Positions 11,885-23,980 of a DNA stretch of 64,000 nt are shown here, piece by piece. The DNA is from Periconia sp. R9002 (taxonomy: Eukaryota; Ascomycota; Dothideomycetes; Pleosporales; Periconiaceae): positions 98,024-162,023 of the forward strand of contig JAMAHW010000098.1 of NCBI GenBank assembly GCA_023627715.1. The letters run 5' to 3'. Every line of letters starts with the position of its first letter. The stretch's first letter is position 1. Both the position numbers and the translations under genes were made by a program. The notes beneath the pieces are model-generated. The model searched no databases. It had not been told where the DNA came from and saw only the letters and a program-made list of their open reading frames with translations.

Positions 11885-13294
11885 AGAGATAGTTTTGTCT
11901 AATTGCACCGCTGCTGCTTTTGTTGCTACATTACGTACTGCGTTACCAGTGACAAATCATGAGAGCTGTTCAAGCCTTTCTATCATGAGTCGGAAATCCG
12001 CGAAAAGGACGCGCGGTTGCCTTATGCTCCGAGTTTTCCTCGACAGCAACTCCTTCGGCAAAAACCATCCATAGAAAGCGTGATAGCAAATATGCATCTG
12101 TATACCGAGCTCTAAGTAGCCCCTACCCCCTGAATTGTGGCTTCAAAAGTGGATCTATTAGCTCACTATCGCGTTCCTGGATCCCTTTAGAAGCCGCCCT
12201 ATTTGACTAGATCAACGCCGCACTACGGCTACTACCTCACCACAGCCTGGTTGCAGATTGCTACTGCAGCACGACGAGTTGAAGCCGTGTGTAACAGAAC
12301 TCTGGCACTTGCGGCTAGCATAAGAAGAGAAATATCGACCTACCCCTACCGGTGCTCCCGAGATTTGAATGTTTTCCTCGTGTGCGATGTGACTAAGCTG
12401 GTGGAGAAGGTTTTGCTAGGAACAGCACTAGCCTACAGTGAAGTGATTAGAAGCTGCTTGCTAATAATTTTTCCGTGCAATTGCGGAACTGCGGAAGTAG
12501 GGAGGGAATGAGCTTCGATTCTGTCGCGCATTTCCCTAAAGAGGTTTCGTGAAGGTGGCTCTTCAAATTCATAGTCCATGTTGAAAGATTAGATACAATA
12601 CCCATGGGTAAAGCAAGTACAATGTTGCCTTCCATTTAGTTCTTGCTCCTTCAAGATCATATTATGATGTATAGTATGACTGCTCGCGGTGTCGTTCTTG
12701 CCGCTTAATGTGCACAGTAAAAGGTGAGAGAGGACAAGGTTCGCTTAGTCCCAACCCTAAAATTCCGAATCCGTGGAAACAGCGATACCTAGATCGACCA
12801 TCAGTCGGTATTCGGAAAGTGTTTCACGTAATATTCCTCCTTCTTATTGTTTAAATTAATAGCTTCTTACGGTAGGTACGACGTTTAACTACCTGTTCAT
12901 GGCTATGTATGACTGTACCACTCAAGCTACTGGGTTGTAACTGCTCATCCTGGACATCCTTCTTTTCCAATAACTAGACATGAATTGAAATTCTCGAATG
13001 ATCTCTACGAATGTAGAAGTTATCTTTAGGACTAGACATGTTCTGGTTGGCTGGGGCTCAAATATTGCACGCATCAAACGATGAATTGTTGAGCGCACTC
13101 TTCATGGTTTTCTACTTTTGCAAGATGTCCCAAGGAGAAGGGTTGCTTTAATGGCATCTTATAAAAGCCATCCCTCATCTGCGCCCACTGAAGGTCTCTC
13201 ACCTTCTGTAACACCCCTCGATACTCCGTTCCTATTGAGTTGTTCCACTATCTGCAAACACGATCCATCGAAATCTTTTCGAATCACCTCCACC
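11885..13294. other. Intergenic, no gene seen
   Basis: About 1.4 kb without a supportable gene. The small frames, including one of 102 codons near 12203, lack family motifs or a coding-like composition. The right end is the promoter of the KP4-like gene. Confidence 0.55.
13160..13167 (+). promoter_or_regulatory. TATA box of the KP4-like gene
   Basis: TATAAAAG lies 128 bp before the chosen ATG at 13295 and just after an in-frame ATG at 13151. Transcription starting downstream of this box would exclude the upstream ATG. Confidence 0.5.
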
Positions 13295-13966
13295 ATGTTC
13301 GGCCTCGCGATACTTCTCACTATTGTATGGGCCGGATTCACCGCCGCTGGTCCTGTTTCACCCTACACCAACTCAAGTATTGATTTTAATATGACAACTC
13401 AAGCTGCTTCCAAGAAAAAAATGGGACCGACCGATTGTAAAAGCTCATTCTTCTGTTCGGCACTCTTCTTCCCCACCTACACTTTGGATGATCTACAGAC
13501 TGCGGTCAACCAAATCCCAGACGATCGGAAGTACCGCGATGGAGAACAGATCGCATGTGGAATATGGCATCAAAAACCGTTCCGTGATATCAACGATCAT
13601 GACTACGTTGGAACATGCGCTTTCTTCCAGAACACACACGGCCAACTCCTCTCTGGCGCTCTTGCCAAGAAGAAGATGGAAATAATTGCAAAAAAAAAGT
13701 GTAAACTTTGCGGAAGGACAGCGCTTCGAAAGTCTGGTAATCTCAACGATGGGATGTTCAAGGTCGACTACGTCACCAATCCATGCTTGGTGGGGGAACA
13801 AAATTCCCTCGGCCCTTGTTTGCACTGGTCTGACTTTAAGAAACCGGAAACCATCTACAAGACCTCCTTTGTGACAAAAACGTCCACGGTGACAACTACT
13901 GCATGTGGAGCTTCTACCAAAGCCCCAGCCACTGTAACAGTAAGTATTTGTAATTTGTCTACGTGA
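13295..13966 (+). CDS. Small secreted protein, KP4 killer-toxin-like domain
   Basis: A predicted 223-residue secreted protein. Residues 1-19 form a signal peptide (MFGLAILLTIVWAGFTAAG). The middle region has the KP4 layout: paired Cys near DCKSSFFC, then a helix, IPDDRKY followed by GEQIAC, a CAFFQNT strand, a lysine-rich helix, a Cys-x2-Cys-Gly turn and VDYVTNPC at the end. KP4 is a virus-encoded toxin of smut fungi, and related domains occur in many fungal genomes, where several inhibit plant or fungal growth. The activity of this copy is not known. The ATG was chosen for the signal peptide and the TATA box at 13160. The C-terminus is uncertain: a strong donor (GTAAGT) at about 13939 could splice to a different ending. 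Its neighbours are other secreted-protein genes. Confidence 0.72.
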   Translation: MFGLAILLTIVWAGFTAAGPVSPYTNSSIDFNMTTQAASKKKMGPTDCKSSFFCSALFFPTYTLDDLQTAVNQIPDDRKYRDGEQIACGIWHQKPFRDINDHDYVGTCAFFQNTHGQLLSGALAKKKMEIIAKKKCKLCGRTALRKSGNLNDGMFKVDYVTNPCLVGEQNSLGPCLHWSDFKKPETIYKTSFVTKTSTVTTTACGASTKAPATVTVSICNLST

Positions 13967-14856
13967 TCTTTCGTCTAACAACATCGAAAGTGACACCGGG
14001 CAGTTTGATCCTCCATGGGTACAAGCCTTGCCTATTGAGGCCGTTCACCGGTCTCTCTACGGACGAACCAGCAGTAAATTGTTTCTCACACCTGGGAAAA
14101 TCTCCTCGAATATCCATTCAGCGATAGGGTTCAGTCATGACCTACCATGACCTTGGTGTGTTCGTTACCGCAGATTTGGTAACGGAATTATATGTTTGAC
14201 CACGCTCTTCACAAAGATATCAAGCTGGAAATTACCAGGTCGAGGTTAGTGCGAATAGTTTTCGGGGCTGATGCAGGAACCCGGCGCTGTTGAAAAGATC
14301 GGATCTGGTAAGTTCCTCGGCACTCTTGGGTAGTTCAACACCTGCATACAATCTAGCCCATGTGGCTAGGCCCACTCAGCCCGCTATCGATTTGCCTGTG
14401 GAGAGACCAAGTCACCTTTTTAGAATAGCTGCTTCCAGAAATAAAGAAAAATAAGGACGCGTCCAGGGTGTCGCACGTGTCATCGTACCTAGAGAAATGT
14501 GCTTCTCTTCCGGTTTTGCGATTTGGGATTCGTATTCACTACTGAAGCCGCATTCAAAAGTCTAACAAAACGTTCCACCTAGTCTTAGGTTTTCGTACGA
14601 TTTAGCACAATTCTTATTCTTTCAACTAGCAAGATGCCCCTAAACACTGCATCGTATTATTTCCACTTCTAGATTTTGCTACTAATCCTCGCCCTAAGAA
14701 ATCGGCAGCACGCCGGCCAGCATTAGTCACTATGGAGCCTCTGAAAGCCGCGTTCGGATCCTCATCCCGCGCCCGTATGTATACCCGTATAAAAGATTTA
14801 GCCATCCGCACTTCTGGTAATCTGCATTACCGTTCTGTCAAGTCATTGCTGCAAGC
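13967..14856. other. Intergenic with promoter of the large secreted protein gene
   Basis: No gene is supported. The first bases may hold an alternative last exon of the KP4-like gene. The right end carries a TATA box. Confidence 0.5.
14788..14795 (+). promoter_or_regulatory. TATA box of the deacetylase-like gene
   Basis: TATAAAAG lies 69 bp before the ATG at 14857, consistent with the assigned signal-peptide exon. Confidence 0.5.
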
Positions 14857-17800
14857 ATGTGGTCTCTCATACTGCTGCCGCTTCTGGCAGTTGTTCAGGT
14901 ATGCTCGGCTTTCACTGTGCCCGACATTTACTCCCTCACACAATCAGAGGGAGCGAGTCCCGATCTTGGAGAGGCGAGCCTGCCGCCCACCGTCCCATCT
15001 GAATCTAGGTAAGAACTTTTAATGGAACACTTTGTTTTCGAGCTGTTGTTGACTATACCACGACAGGCATGCAGCTGGTCCAGACTCCGGATTGAACATC
15101 TTCCTACCGAATTGGCAGGCTGATCCCAACTGGTAAGAAGAATGCTGCAAATACGAAACGATTGATAGAATCAACTGTCCTAGGCTACCTCTCACGCTTT
15201 CTCTGAAGACTGTTGGCTTGCAAATCAAGGTCATCGAATCTCTCGACATCTCCCCACAATGCTGGAATTTGCTTCTTTACACATCCCCAAGTGTGGATTT
15301 CAACCCCAGCTCAGCGGATCTTACAAAATTGACTGAATTTGTGGCTCGTGGTGGCAACCTGATCTTCATGAGCCAGGTTCCTGCTGCCCTTCGATCCCTT
15401 GCTGGAGTTTCTGCTTCTGTTGTTGACACCGCTGGTTTGCGATCTGTTCTACACCTCCAGGATACAGAGACGACTGCAGAGGCCCTCAGAGGGTTCAATT
15501 TCACAGATTTCTTCGACATTAGCATGCCATACTATGATAACTACACGGAATCTGGCTTCGTCAATGTGGGATATACACCTACAAATGGATCACAAACCTT
15601 GGGAAAGTACTTTGTTCGGAACGATGGTGTTGACAGCGATGATACATCCTCCACAAATGCTGCAATCGTCAAGCACCAGCCTTCTGGAGCAAAAGGACAT
15701 GTCTACAGCTTCGGAGTGGATCTCGGATACCTTTTCAACCTGGCACAAAGCGAAAGGCATGGCTTCGCCCCCTGGTATGATGGCCACTACTATCCCGGAT
15801 ACGACATCGGAACGAGGATCATCAAGAATATTGTCACTTCTAGCCCCAACTATGTGAGCTTATGGTCTGTTCCGTACAACAAAGGCCTTGCATTCACCAC
15901 CACGTGGGACATCGACACCTACGTCTCTTACCCGCATGGCCAGGGTATAGCTGCTGCTGCTATGGAGCGAGGTGCCGCCGGCAATCTCAATCTCCACACA
16001 AAATACATCAGTGATACGTACGAAACCGCGTATTTCCAGTACGGCGTTCCATATATTTACCAGATTTCTGGCTTCCGACGAGCGCCAGATGGACACCCCT
16101 ACATCGACTTTGGCAGCCACAGTGTTAGCCATTCTCCGAATGCTGTGGACTTTCCTTATGGAAGCAGCCAAGACAGATACATTAGGGGAAGTACCGACGG
16201 TTACTCTCCTACTATCTACCAGTGTGATAATACTGCGACCGGAACTCCTACCAATGGTGAAGAGTGCACACAAGGAGGAACCAGTGGCCTTTCCTTTTGG
16301 ACCAAGGGCGGTACCGCCGCCGGTGAGGTCCGCGTGAGTGCCTTTTTGATCCGATATATTCTTAACACCATCTTCGAAACCGACTACAACCTGACTACTT
16401 ATCGTCCCGGAAATCTTGCATGGAACAAGTATCAAGCCAACCACTGTGCTGCCAATGGCTTTATCGGCGGATCTTCGTGTGCTGGCAATGACCATATCAC
16501 TCATCTTCCGTTCCAAGTCACACATAATCGAGAGGCGTTTGCAGAGCTCCCGTACTATGAGTTCCCCCTTCAATGGTCCGACGGGGACGGCAACATGAGT
16601 AGCGCGGATTTCCCAGGCTCTGACTTCTCGGAGCAAGTGCTTACCATTAAGAAGATGGCGCGATATGGCGGCCAGTACAACATCCTGCTCCATCCTTCTG
16701 ATGCCGTCCTTGACAAAATCCAAATTCAACGTGCTCTTCACGATGCGGTCCGTCCATTCGCGGTCTTCTTCAACCAAACTGGATTTGCACACTGGTGGAC
16801 AATCCGGGATCGTGCCGTCGCCGATATCACTTCGTTGACCAACTCTTCCGCTACGATGAAGGTGCATCTGGATGGACCGGCAGAAGGGCTGACGCTGCAG
16901 GTGCCGCGAAACTATGTTGTACAGTCTGCGAGCGGCCCCTTGTCTGCTTGCCAGGAAATTTCTTCAGATGGAATGACGAACGCAGTAGTCCTTCGGAATA
17001 CTGCTGAGGGCGATCACACGCTCACTTTTGCAGTTGGCGGCAACAACGCGACTGTTTCCACTTGTCCTGATTTCACACCTCAACCTATCGAGGAGTGCGT
17101 GGCATGGGATGTTGCTGTTGACGACTTCCTCGAGTTGTACTTTGACAACCATGGCGTCAATCTTCTTCTTCTCCAAACTGTCTCCATTGGGCTTGCCTCT
17201 AACAATGTCAATGGAACGCTGCAACTCACTGCCAACGACAACACAGTGGACGGTACCAACTCATATTACACCGAGGTCTCGCGCTTCTGTTTCGACGCGA
17301 CAATCTATACTCATATATTCTTCGATATGATTGCTCCTGTCGGCTCCCGTTTTTACGTACAGCTTGTCTCGTATGATTCAGCCTGTAATTTTGAACAACC
17401 GAGCCCGACTTACCTTGACGTTACCAACTATGCAGCGGCAGACGGCAAGAACCACACTGTTTCAATTCCTTTGAAGGACTTTGCAGGACAAGATTTATCT
17501 CATGTCAGAGGTATCCGCATCGGAAACATCTCGCCTGCTCAGACTCCTATCTACATCGACAACATCAAGGTCCAGAAGCGTTGCACAACCGCCCCCGGAG
17601 AAGACCACACAGCAGGCCTTGCAATTGAGTCGTTCCAGAATGTCGATCGATGGATTACCGGTATCAACAACATCTTCGGAAAGACCGATTTTGACCACTC
17701 CATGACTTACGCCAAACTATCCGAGTTAGGCAAGATGCAATTGCTTCCATCGGACTCTGGCTCATACTTCTACACTCGTACTACTGTCAATGCGAAGAAC

Positions 17801-19651
17801 TTGGATGCATCCACATACACCGACCTCTCTTTGAACGTACGTGGTCCTTCTGGAGGCTCTTTCGACGTCGTAGTGTCATCTGGCACCAGTGGAAACTCCA
17901 CCGTGAACACCAAATCCTTCGCAAGCATCGGTCAAGACTATGTCAATATCACAATCCCTCTTTCGGCATTCTCAGGTTTGAATGTGAACTCCATCACCCA
18001 AATCACTCTGAAGAACTTTACGCCCAACGGCGGTTCAACAGATGCTAATGTCTTTACAATCCGATGGATTTCCCTTCTGGGCGGTTCGGCTCCTACTCCT
18101 CCAACGTTGAAATGTACGAAGGCCACTGGATATGTCGTGCTAGACTTCTGCGATGCGGAACAATTTCAAATGCAGACTAATTCTCTTGACGCTCCCTTCT
18201 CCGACGACAATACGATGCAAAGCTACACTCAGACGGACCCTGCATACGTCGAGCTTGTTCCCCGAGACACAACATCGTACTTCTATACCTGGTTCACACA
18301 GCCAGGAAGCTGCGCCACTGTGAACAGCACTTACAATGCTATCACACTAGCCATTGCAGGCCCAGCTGGGTCAACTGTCAGTGTCGGATTCAAGCACGGC
18401 GCTGCAACCTGCAATACCAATGTCGTAACATCCCTTGTTCCTATTACTCTCAGCGAACCGCGCACGGAAATCACCATTCCCTTCTCGCGCTTCCCAGATT
18501 CCTTCAACCCGAACAACATCCAGTCATTCATCATGACCAATTTCGGTGAAGCTGGTTCATCCTACCGTATCTACTCCTTGGTATTTGTCGGACCATCTGA
18601 CAGTCCTGGCTGTGGGTTGTGCACAGGCACACTCCTCAATACTTGCTCTTTCGTCCCTACTCCCGCGAGGACCAACGAGCTCCAAGGCCAAATGACTGAT
18701 GAAGGAACCCTTAGCTCGTACTCCGTCAGCAAAGACGGTTCACTTCAGCTGGGAACAAACCCGAACGCATACTGGTACTCTGAATTTAGCAAAGATAACT
18801 GCTACAATGCGAACAAGGTCAACGCCACAGGACTCCAAATCTCCGTCGCCGCTCCTTCGGGAACCCAGTTCCAAGTCACGCTACGCTGGATGACGGATAC
18901 CAACTGCACTGTCATGTCTTCTCCAGTGTCCGTACCCATCACTTCATACGTGACCTTCAGTTCCAACTCCACCTACCAGCTCGCGCAAATCCCCTTCTCC
19001 GACTTCCCTGGTCTCAACTCGAGCCGCTTGAGCAGTGTCGCCGTATCTGGCTTTGCTCCTTCCAACGTCGTTAAGATTGGCTGTGTCAGTTTGTTCACCA
19101 TCCCTGACGTGATCCCGCCTATTACTTGCAACTGCCCTACATCTGCCTGGTTGAACTACTGCATGGGTGGAAGAGCTGACCGGAACGCTATCGGTGGTAT
19201 CCAAAGCGATGACGGAACCATGAGCACAGCTCCCGCTCTTGTCAACAACGCTTTGGATCTACGACCTGCCTCCACCGCATCATACTTCTACTCGCTGCTG
19301 AACTGCCTGGACATTTCCAAATCTTCCAATCTCTACCTCAACGTTACAGCCAATGCGGGATCTTCCTTCAACATTCAGTTGCAGAGCAGCAGCAACGGGT
19401 GCACCGACTCGGCAGGCCTCGAACGCGTGAGCGTCTCAAGCGATGCGTACGGCGCTATGACTGGAAGTCCTGTTCAGCTGAAGATTCCTCTTTCTGATTT
19501 CGAGTCAAAGGATGCGGCATTCTTGCTCAGCGCTATCAATGCGTTTGTGTTGAGTGAGTTCAGCGATGCAACCTCGACGTATACGCTTCATTGTGCGTAC
19601 TTTGGCAATTCAGCGTCAAATTCTACGATCTCTTTGAAAAGTTCCTTGTAA
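14857..19651 (+). CDS. Large secreted polysaccharide-deacetylase-like protein with C-terminal repeats
   Basis: A 1561-residue protein from exons 14857-15008, 15067-15132 and 15184-19651. Residues 1-18 are a signal peptide. Residues of about 60-300 look like an alpha/beta fold (LLLYTSPSVDF, FVARGGNLIFMSQ). Next is a segment like a NodB-type deacetylase: TWDID with Asp315 and Asp317, then GSHSVSH with His385 and His389, a layout suited to an Asp-His-His metal site. This order resembles fungal exopolysaccharide deacetylases such as Agd3 (CE18), but I cannot confirm the family. From about residue 711 come five Cys-started modules beginning near 711, 873, 1050, 1216 and 1388. Each is about 160-175 residues with SYFY, IPLSxF and a final beta strand, so they are probable beta-sandwich glycan-binding repeats. 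Many N-glycosylation sites are present. There is no obvious GPI or transmembrane end. Confidence 0.78.
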
Positions 19652-20214
19652 TTGAATATATTAGTTTTTTTTTTTTAATAGCGATTTCTGAAATTAGATT
19701 CCATTCATCTTCTTCCACTTAGACAGCTTGAAAGATATTGTGTTTTAATGACCTTTAGTTTAACATAATAGTGTGAGGCAGTGATAAAAGCTACTGCCCA
19801 CAATGGACTCGAATTTGAATGGAAAGGATTTCCTCCACTAGTGCTTGGATTAACTAGCCTAGGGTTAGGCTGGGCCAGGGCGTACGTATGCGTAGCACTT
19901 GAGCCCATCATAGCTAGCCGTGAGTACAGAACAAAATCGAAGCAATCTCTCCTTATCAAAGAGTCGAAAATATTCAATAAAGAAGCAGTGAAATGTATCC
20001 AATACGTCAGAATCATGACTCCGTCCTCCATTGAGACGAGTGGCCTTTTCTATTATCCATTACAACAATGTCTAGCACTCTTTTCTCTCCCCTCGCTTGA
20101 ACAGGAAGCAATGCTATGTCTTCTAGAGATCAAATTAAATAGTATATGGATATCACAAAATGCTGCCTCTGTACAATAAAAATATCGCCTCTTGCCCTGA
20201 CCACCATCAAACTT
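19652..20214. other. Intergenic between convergent genes
   Basis: A/T-rich spacer between two 3' ends. A 132-codon frame at 19781-20179 has no recognisable features. Confidence 0.5.
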
Positions 20215-21456
20215 CTATGGCATTGGCTCTCCATGATAATTTATCTTTCGCAATGGTATATCATCCCCAAACTGCGAAGCAGGTGCATCGTTTGAAGACC
20301 TCGAGCTACTCCTCCTCTTCTGCTCAGTATCACTCTCATCATTTGAATTCACCTGCTCAATCACCACATTCAGATCGGTGCGACAATGAATTCCTTCAGC
20401 AGACACATTACCCGCCCGCGAGATCGTCTCGTGGGCATTCTTCGAAGCGAGCGATGAAAGACGGAAGGTGCTCCCCCGCTCCGCAGTTGCAGTGTGCTGC
20501 GCGGAGTGCAGGTCGAATCGTGGGTTCGTGCTTGCCCCTTTGGAGCGCGGGCCGCTGGACGAATCGAAATGGTTTTCGGGGTACATGTCGTTTTCACTGC
20601 CGCCACGCGCGACATGCGTGATGAGCGAAGCCATTGACATTTCGATGTTCAACTTGACCAGGTACACTACTGGGTGAAACTGCACGTATACGATAGGGTT
20701 GCGGAGGAACATGAGCCCGATGAGAAGGCCCTATGATGTTTAAGTAAGGATACGATCGTTATACGGGACGTCTTAGAACTTACGTCCATCGCAATGGAAA
20801 GCGCCATCAACTTCGCATTGAATCCCACCAAGGGCGAATATTTGGTCAAACGATGTTGATCAACCAGTCTGGTCTTGACACTTTGCAAGAAATACCAGTT
20901 CAGCCCCGCGTCGACAAGCAGGATAAGGACCTTCTCGATTTTGTCCCAAACGTTGTTGATTTTGACGAAGATGGGGACGGGTGGCGATATATGAGCTGGA
21001 ATCCATATACAGAAAACAGAGATGTTGATGAGCGTGATGAATGTAGCAGTCCCCCATTTGATTCGATTCACGGTTTGTCGGTGTTCCGCGATCAGGGCAA
21101 TTCGATTGATAATGATCTGCATTGTGAGATGGATCTGGATAACCCATGAGAACAGGATGGAGAAAAGGACGGGTAATCTGTTAGCAATGTTCTGTCAGTA
21201 CCTCTCTTTTTTTGAGATGTAAGAATGGATCTACTCACGAAGGGCCAACTTTTCCCTGCAGGAACAGCCATGCTATAATACCGATGTAGATATTGGCGGC
21301 CAGTTCTCCATACACCATGTACAAATAGACGGATCGAAGAGGATTGCGGTTCCGTTTTGTCTGCTTGATGGCTTCCCATACTGTTAGGACGCCGAATCCA
21401 AGGGAGAAACCGGCGGCGAGGGCAGCAATCTGAAAATCTTGTGAGGTAGCTTCCAT
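20215..21456 (-). CDS. Fungal multi-pass integral membrane protein, unknown function
   Basis: A 375-residue protein from exons 21456-21239, 21177-20784 and 20730-20215. Hydrophobic segments suggest about six to seven transmembrane helices in the first 240 residues: IAALAAGFSLGFGVLTVW, VYGELAANIYIGIIAWLFL, LPVLFSILFSWVIQI, TATFITLINISVFCIWI, VLILLVDAGLNWYFL, LMALSIAMDGLLIGLMFL and others. A polar loop with KTRLVDQHRLTKYSPLVGFN follows the fifth, and the last 150 residues are a Ser-rich, probably cytosolic tail. The pattern is shared by uncharacterised fungal membrane proteins; I do not recognise a named family. The start is the first ATG in the first exon. Both intron joins keep frame. Confidence 0.75.
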
Positions 21457-23037
21457 GATGAGACAAATCCGTACACACTTGAACAGAACTCACACATGGG
21501 CATAGTGAGCTAATGTAGTAAGATACATGTGCACCACTTTACTAAGTGGCACTGCTTAGAATCTTCCAAGTCTGATTGGAATACGAATCTAGTGACTTGA
21601 TTTTCACCCGTCCTGACTCAACAAAGGAGTTCGTCTCACCCCTTGTGGAGTTAACATGGCGTAATACATATGCTCCCGAAGTTGAAGGATCATCGTGGAG
21701 GCTCAAGCAGATCCGCTAAAAATAACATGGGTTGGTTTTAAGCATCTAGCTCGTTATTCTCGGGCCGAATGAAAATGGAGACACAATTGGTCGCCCTAAA
21801 TATTCTACCAGTGAACTGCAAGAGAAATCCTCAGCATTAGACGATCGTTCTCGGCACACTATATCATCTAGATTGGCGAGGGACTGATGTAGATATATTG
21901 ATCCAAGAGACATGAGACACGAGAAAACTCCAACTTTGTCTCAGTAGCAGGCTATTTTTTATCGTGGAGGCTAACGACATGAAGACCGTGCCTGACCTCA
22001 GGATGGGCTAGCCAGGACGCTGATCAGAGACGGACTGTGTAGACGAAGGATCTTGTAAGTTGAGCGGAGTGTTTTCGGTGGTTCCGCGACAGCGTGTAGC
22101 ATGGATCATCTTGCGGGGAAAGGGGATAGAGAAGAAATACGATGTTAGGGTACCGCCACCAAATGTCCAGACCTACACTAAGTGGATCAATCTGTGGCGT
22201 TCATGTCAACTCGGGACAAGCACATGAGAAGTACATTCGCACAATGCAGCCGCGACCATTGCATTTATTCGTGGTATGCATCAACTTGCAGCTTATAGAC
22301 CATCGCTCGACTCATTTGTGGTTTTGGTTTCGCCGAAAGTCATCATAGGAAAATGGTACCTCGTAGTATTAGTTCTATTTGGCGCTACGGAGACAGCACC
22401 CCACATTTCACGGCTGAGTTACGATGGTGGACACGGCAGAGCAGATTAGCGCAAAGATCTGTTCGCCTGTACAGATCTTTTGAGTGGGTCTTTTCCGCGA
22501 TTGATCTTCGAGAATTCACAGTTTTCATATACCATGTAAATCCACCGTGGTATGTTCACCCTTTCCTTGGTTAGGAGAAACAAAGTCAATCGTCTTTTAT
22601 GAATCATGGAAACGATGCAAGTTGGAATTTTCGCTATTCCATATTCTTCGAGCAGTTTTTGTCTGAGGGGGAACAAACGATTCTAAAGATTTAGCGCGGG
22701 CAGGGTGATATTTTCTTTCGTTTTCCTCTATTTATTTTCCCACTCATCAACACCTGCCCACATAAGTGGTACGAGTTGAAGGTCTGCTTGATATAACTAT
22801 GCCACATCGAAATTTGGGTACTTGACAAGCTACCTTAGCATTAGGCCTGGCGTATGACACTCGGCTCAACTACCATATAAGGACGAACAACTTGCAATGC
22901 CCCAGAGCAATAGCCGTACACTACATAGTGGAGTACTTCGATCAGTCAAATCCTACTGGACCTACAAGATCTTTCATCGGGCGGCTCTTATCAGCTCCGG
23001 GTACCTGATTTGAATTAGATACTTTTCCAACTGCGAA
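21457..23037. other. Gene-free stretch
   Basis: About 1.6 kb with no supportable gene on either strand. Only short frames without motifs are present. An alternative last exon of the DJ-1-like gene may sit at 23004-22942 (see that entry). Confidence 0.55.
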
Positions 23038-23980
23038 TTAGACCGAACTCACGTTCCAAACGACCGCATATGGATCCCAGTCAGCATGTGTGTGGGGGCT
23101 GAGCTCGATGTTATTCATCGTTTGGTTGATTTTCTCGCTCCCATACATCCAGCTCAACAACGCATAGGTCATATCCATGCCTGCGGCGACACCAGAGCTT
23201 GTCCATATGTTTCCGTCTTGTGTCCAGCGCGCATTTGGAATCCAAGTAACATTGGGACGATTCTTGACAATATCGTTCCATGCTGCTTTGTTTGTTGTTG
23301 CGCGTTTGTTGTCCAATACTGTGGACTTGGCAAGGATTAACGAGCCGGTGCAAACGCTGGCTACATAGTCAATCGAGTCAAAGCGAGTCTTGACAAAGTC
23401 TATAGCCCAGTCGGTTGCGTTGCCTCGATTGCCCGAGCCGCCAGGTATCATGAGAAGATCGAGTGGTGGTGCTTCTTGAGGCTCATGTGTGGCAATTAGG
23501 GACACCGAGAGAGCTCCAGGTTTGGTTGGAACGTCTTTTCGTACCTGAGAATTATTTAGTCAGCTTTACTGCTGAAATATGCATAACTGGGGAAAATAGT
23601 TGTCGATGCGACTTCAACATACATTACTGATTGGCCCTTTCTTCTGAGCAATAATAGACAGGGTGATGTTATAGCTATCCGCTGCCTAGAAAGTATCAGC
23701 CTCGAATTTTTAAATGAGTTTTAAGTAGAACTTACTCCCACTAAGATCTGATAAGGGCCCCAGAAATCGAGAGGGGCGTATCCGTCATATAAAAGCTGTC
23801 TCTGGTTAATGGTAATATGGGCTTAGAATCATGCTGAAATACCCAACCAAGGGAGATATTACGCCCTGCATTATATCTGTGCCGTTCTTCATCGTTGGTG
23901 GAGTGTGCCTTGTTTGGAGAGGCGGCTGCACTTGCCAGAAGCAGTGCAGCAATTTGCGGGAATGACGCTAACAACTTCAT
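23038..23980 (-). CDS. Secreted DJ-1/PfpI-like protein
   Basis: A 255-residue protein of the DJ-1/PfpI (class I glutamine-amidotransferase-like) superfamily, nearest in style to fungal isonitrile-hydratase-like proteins. Exons are 23980-23843, 23795-23736, 23685-23623 and 23544-23038, all joined in phase 0. The first 21 residues are a clear signal peptide, so the enzyme probably enters the secretory pathway, which is unusual for this fold. Visible motifs: LLYDGYAPLDFWGPYQ, LLMIPGGSG, and the nucleophile elbow SVCTGS with Cys152 after IDYVA, followed by AGMDMTYALL. A strong donor (GTGAGT) sits four codons before the stop. Splicing to an acceptor before 23004 would give a 271-residue form ending at 22942. 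The catalytic activity is not predictable. Confidence 0.8.

Noticed and set aside
13118..13294. Upstream extension of the KP4-like gene (ATG at 13151)
   Set aside because: A TATA box at 13160-13167 and a signal peptide beginning at 13295 favour the later start.
15860..16867. 335-codon minus-strand frame
   Set aside because: Antisense shadow of the deacetylase-like gene; the plus strand carries clear motifs and splice sites.
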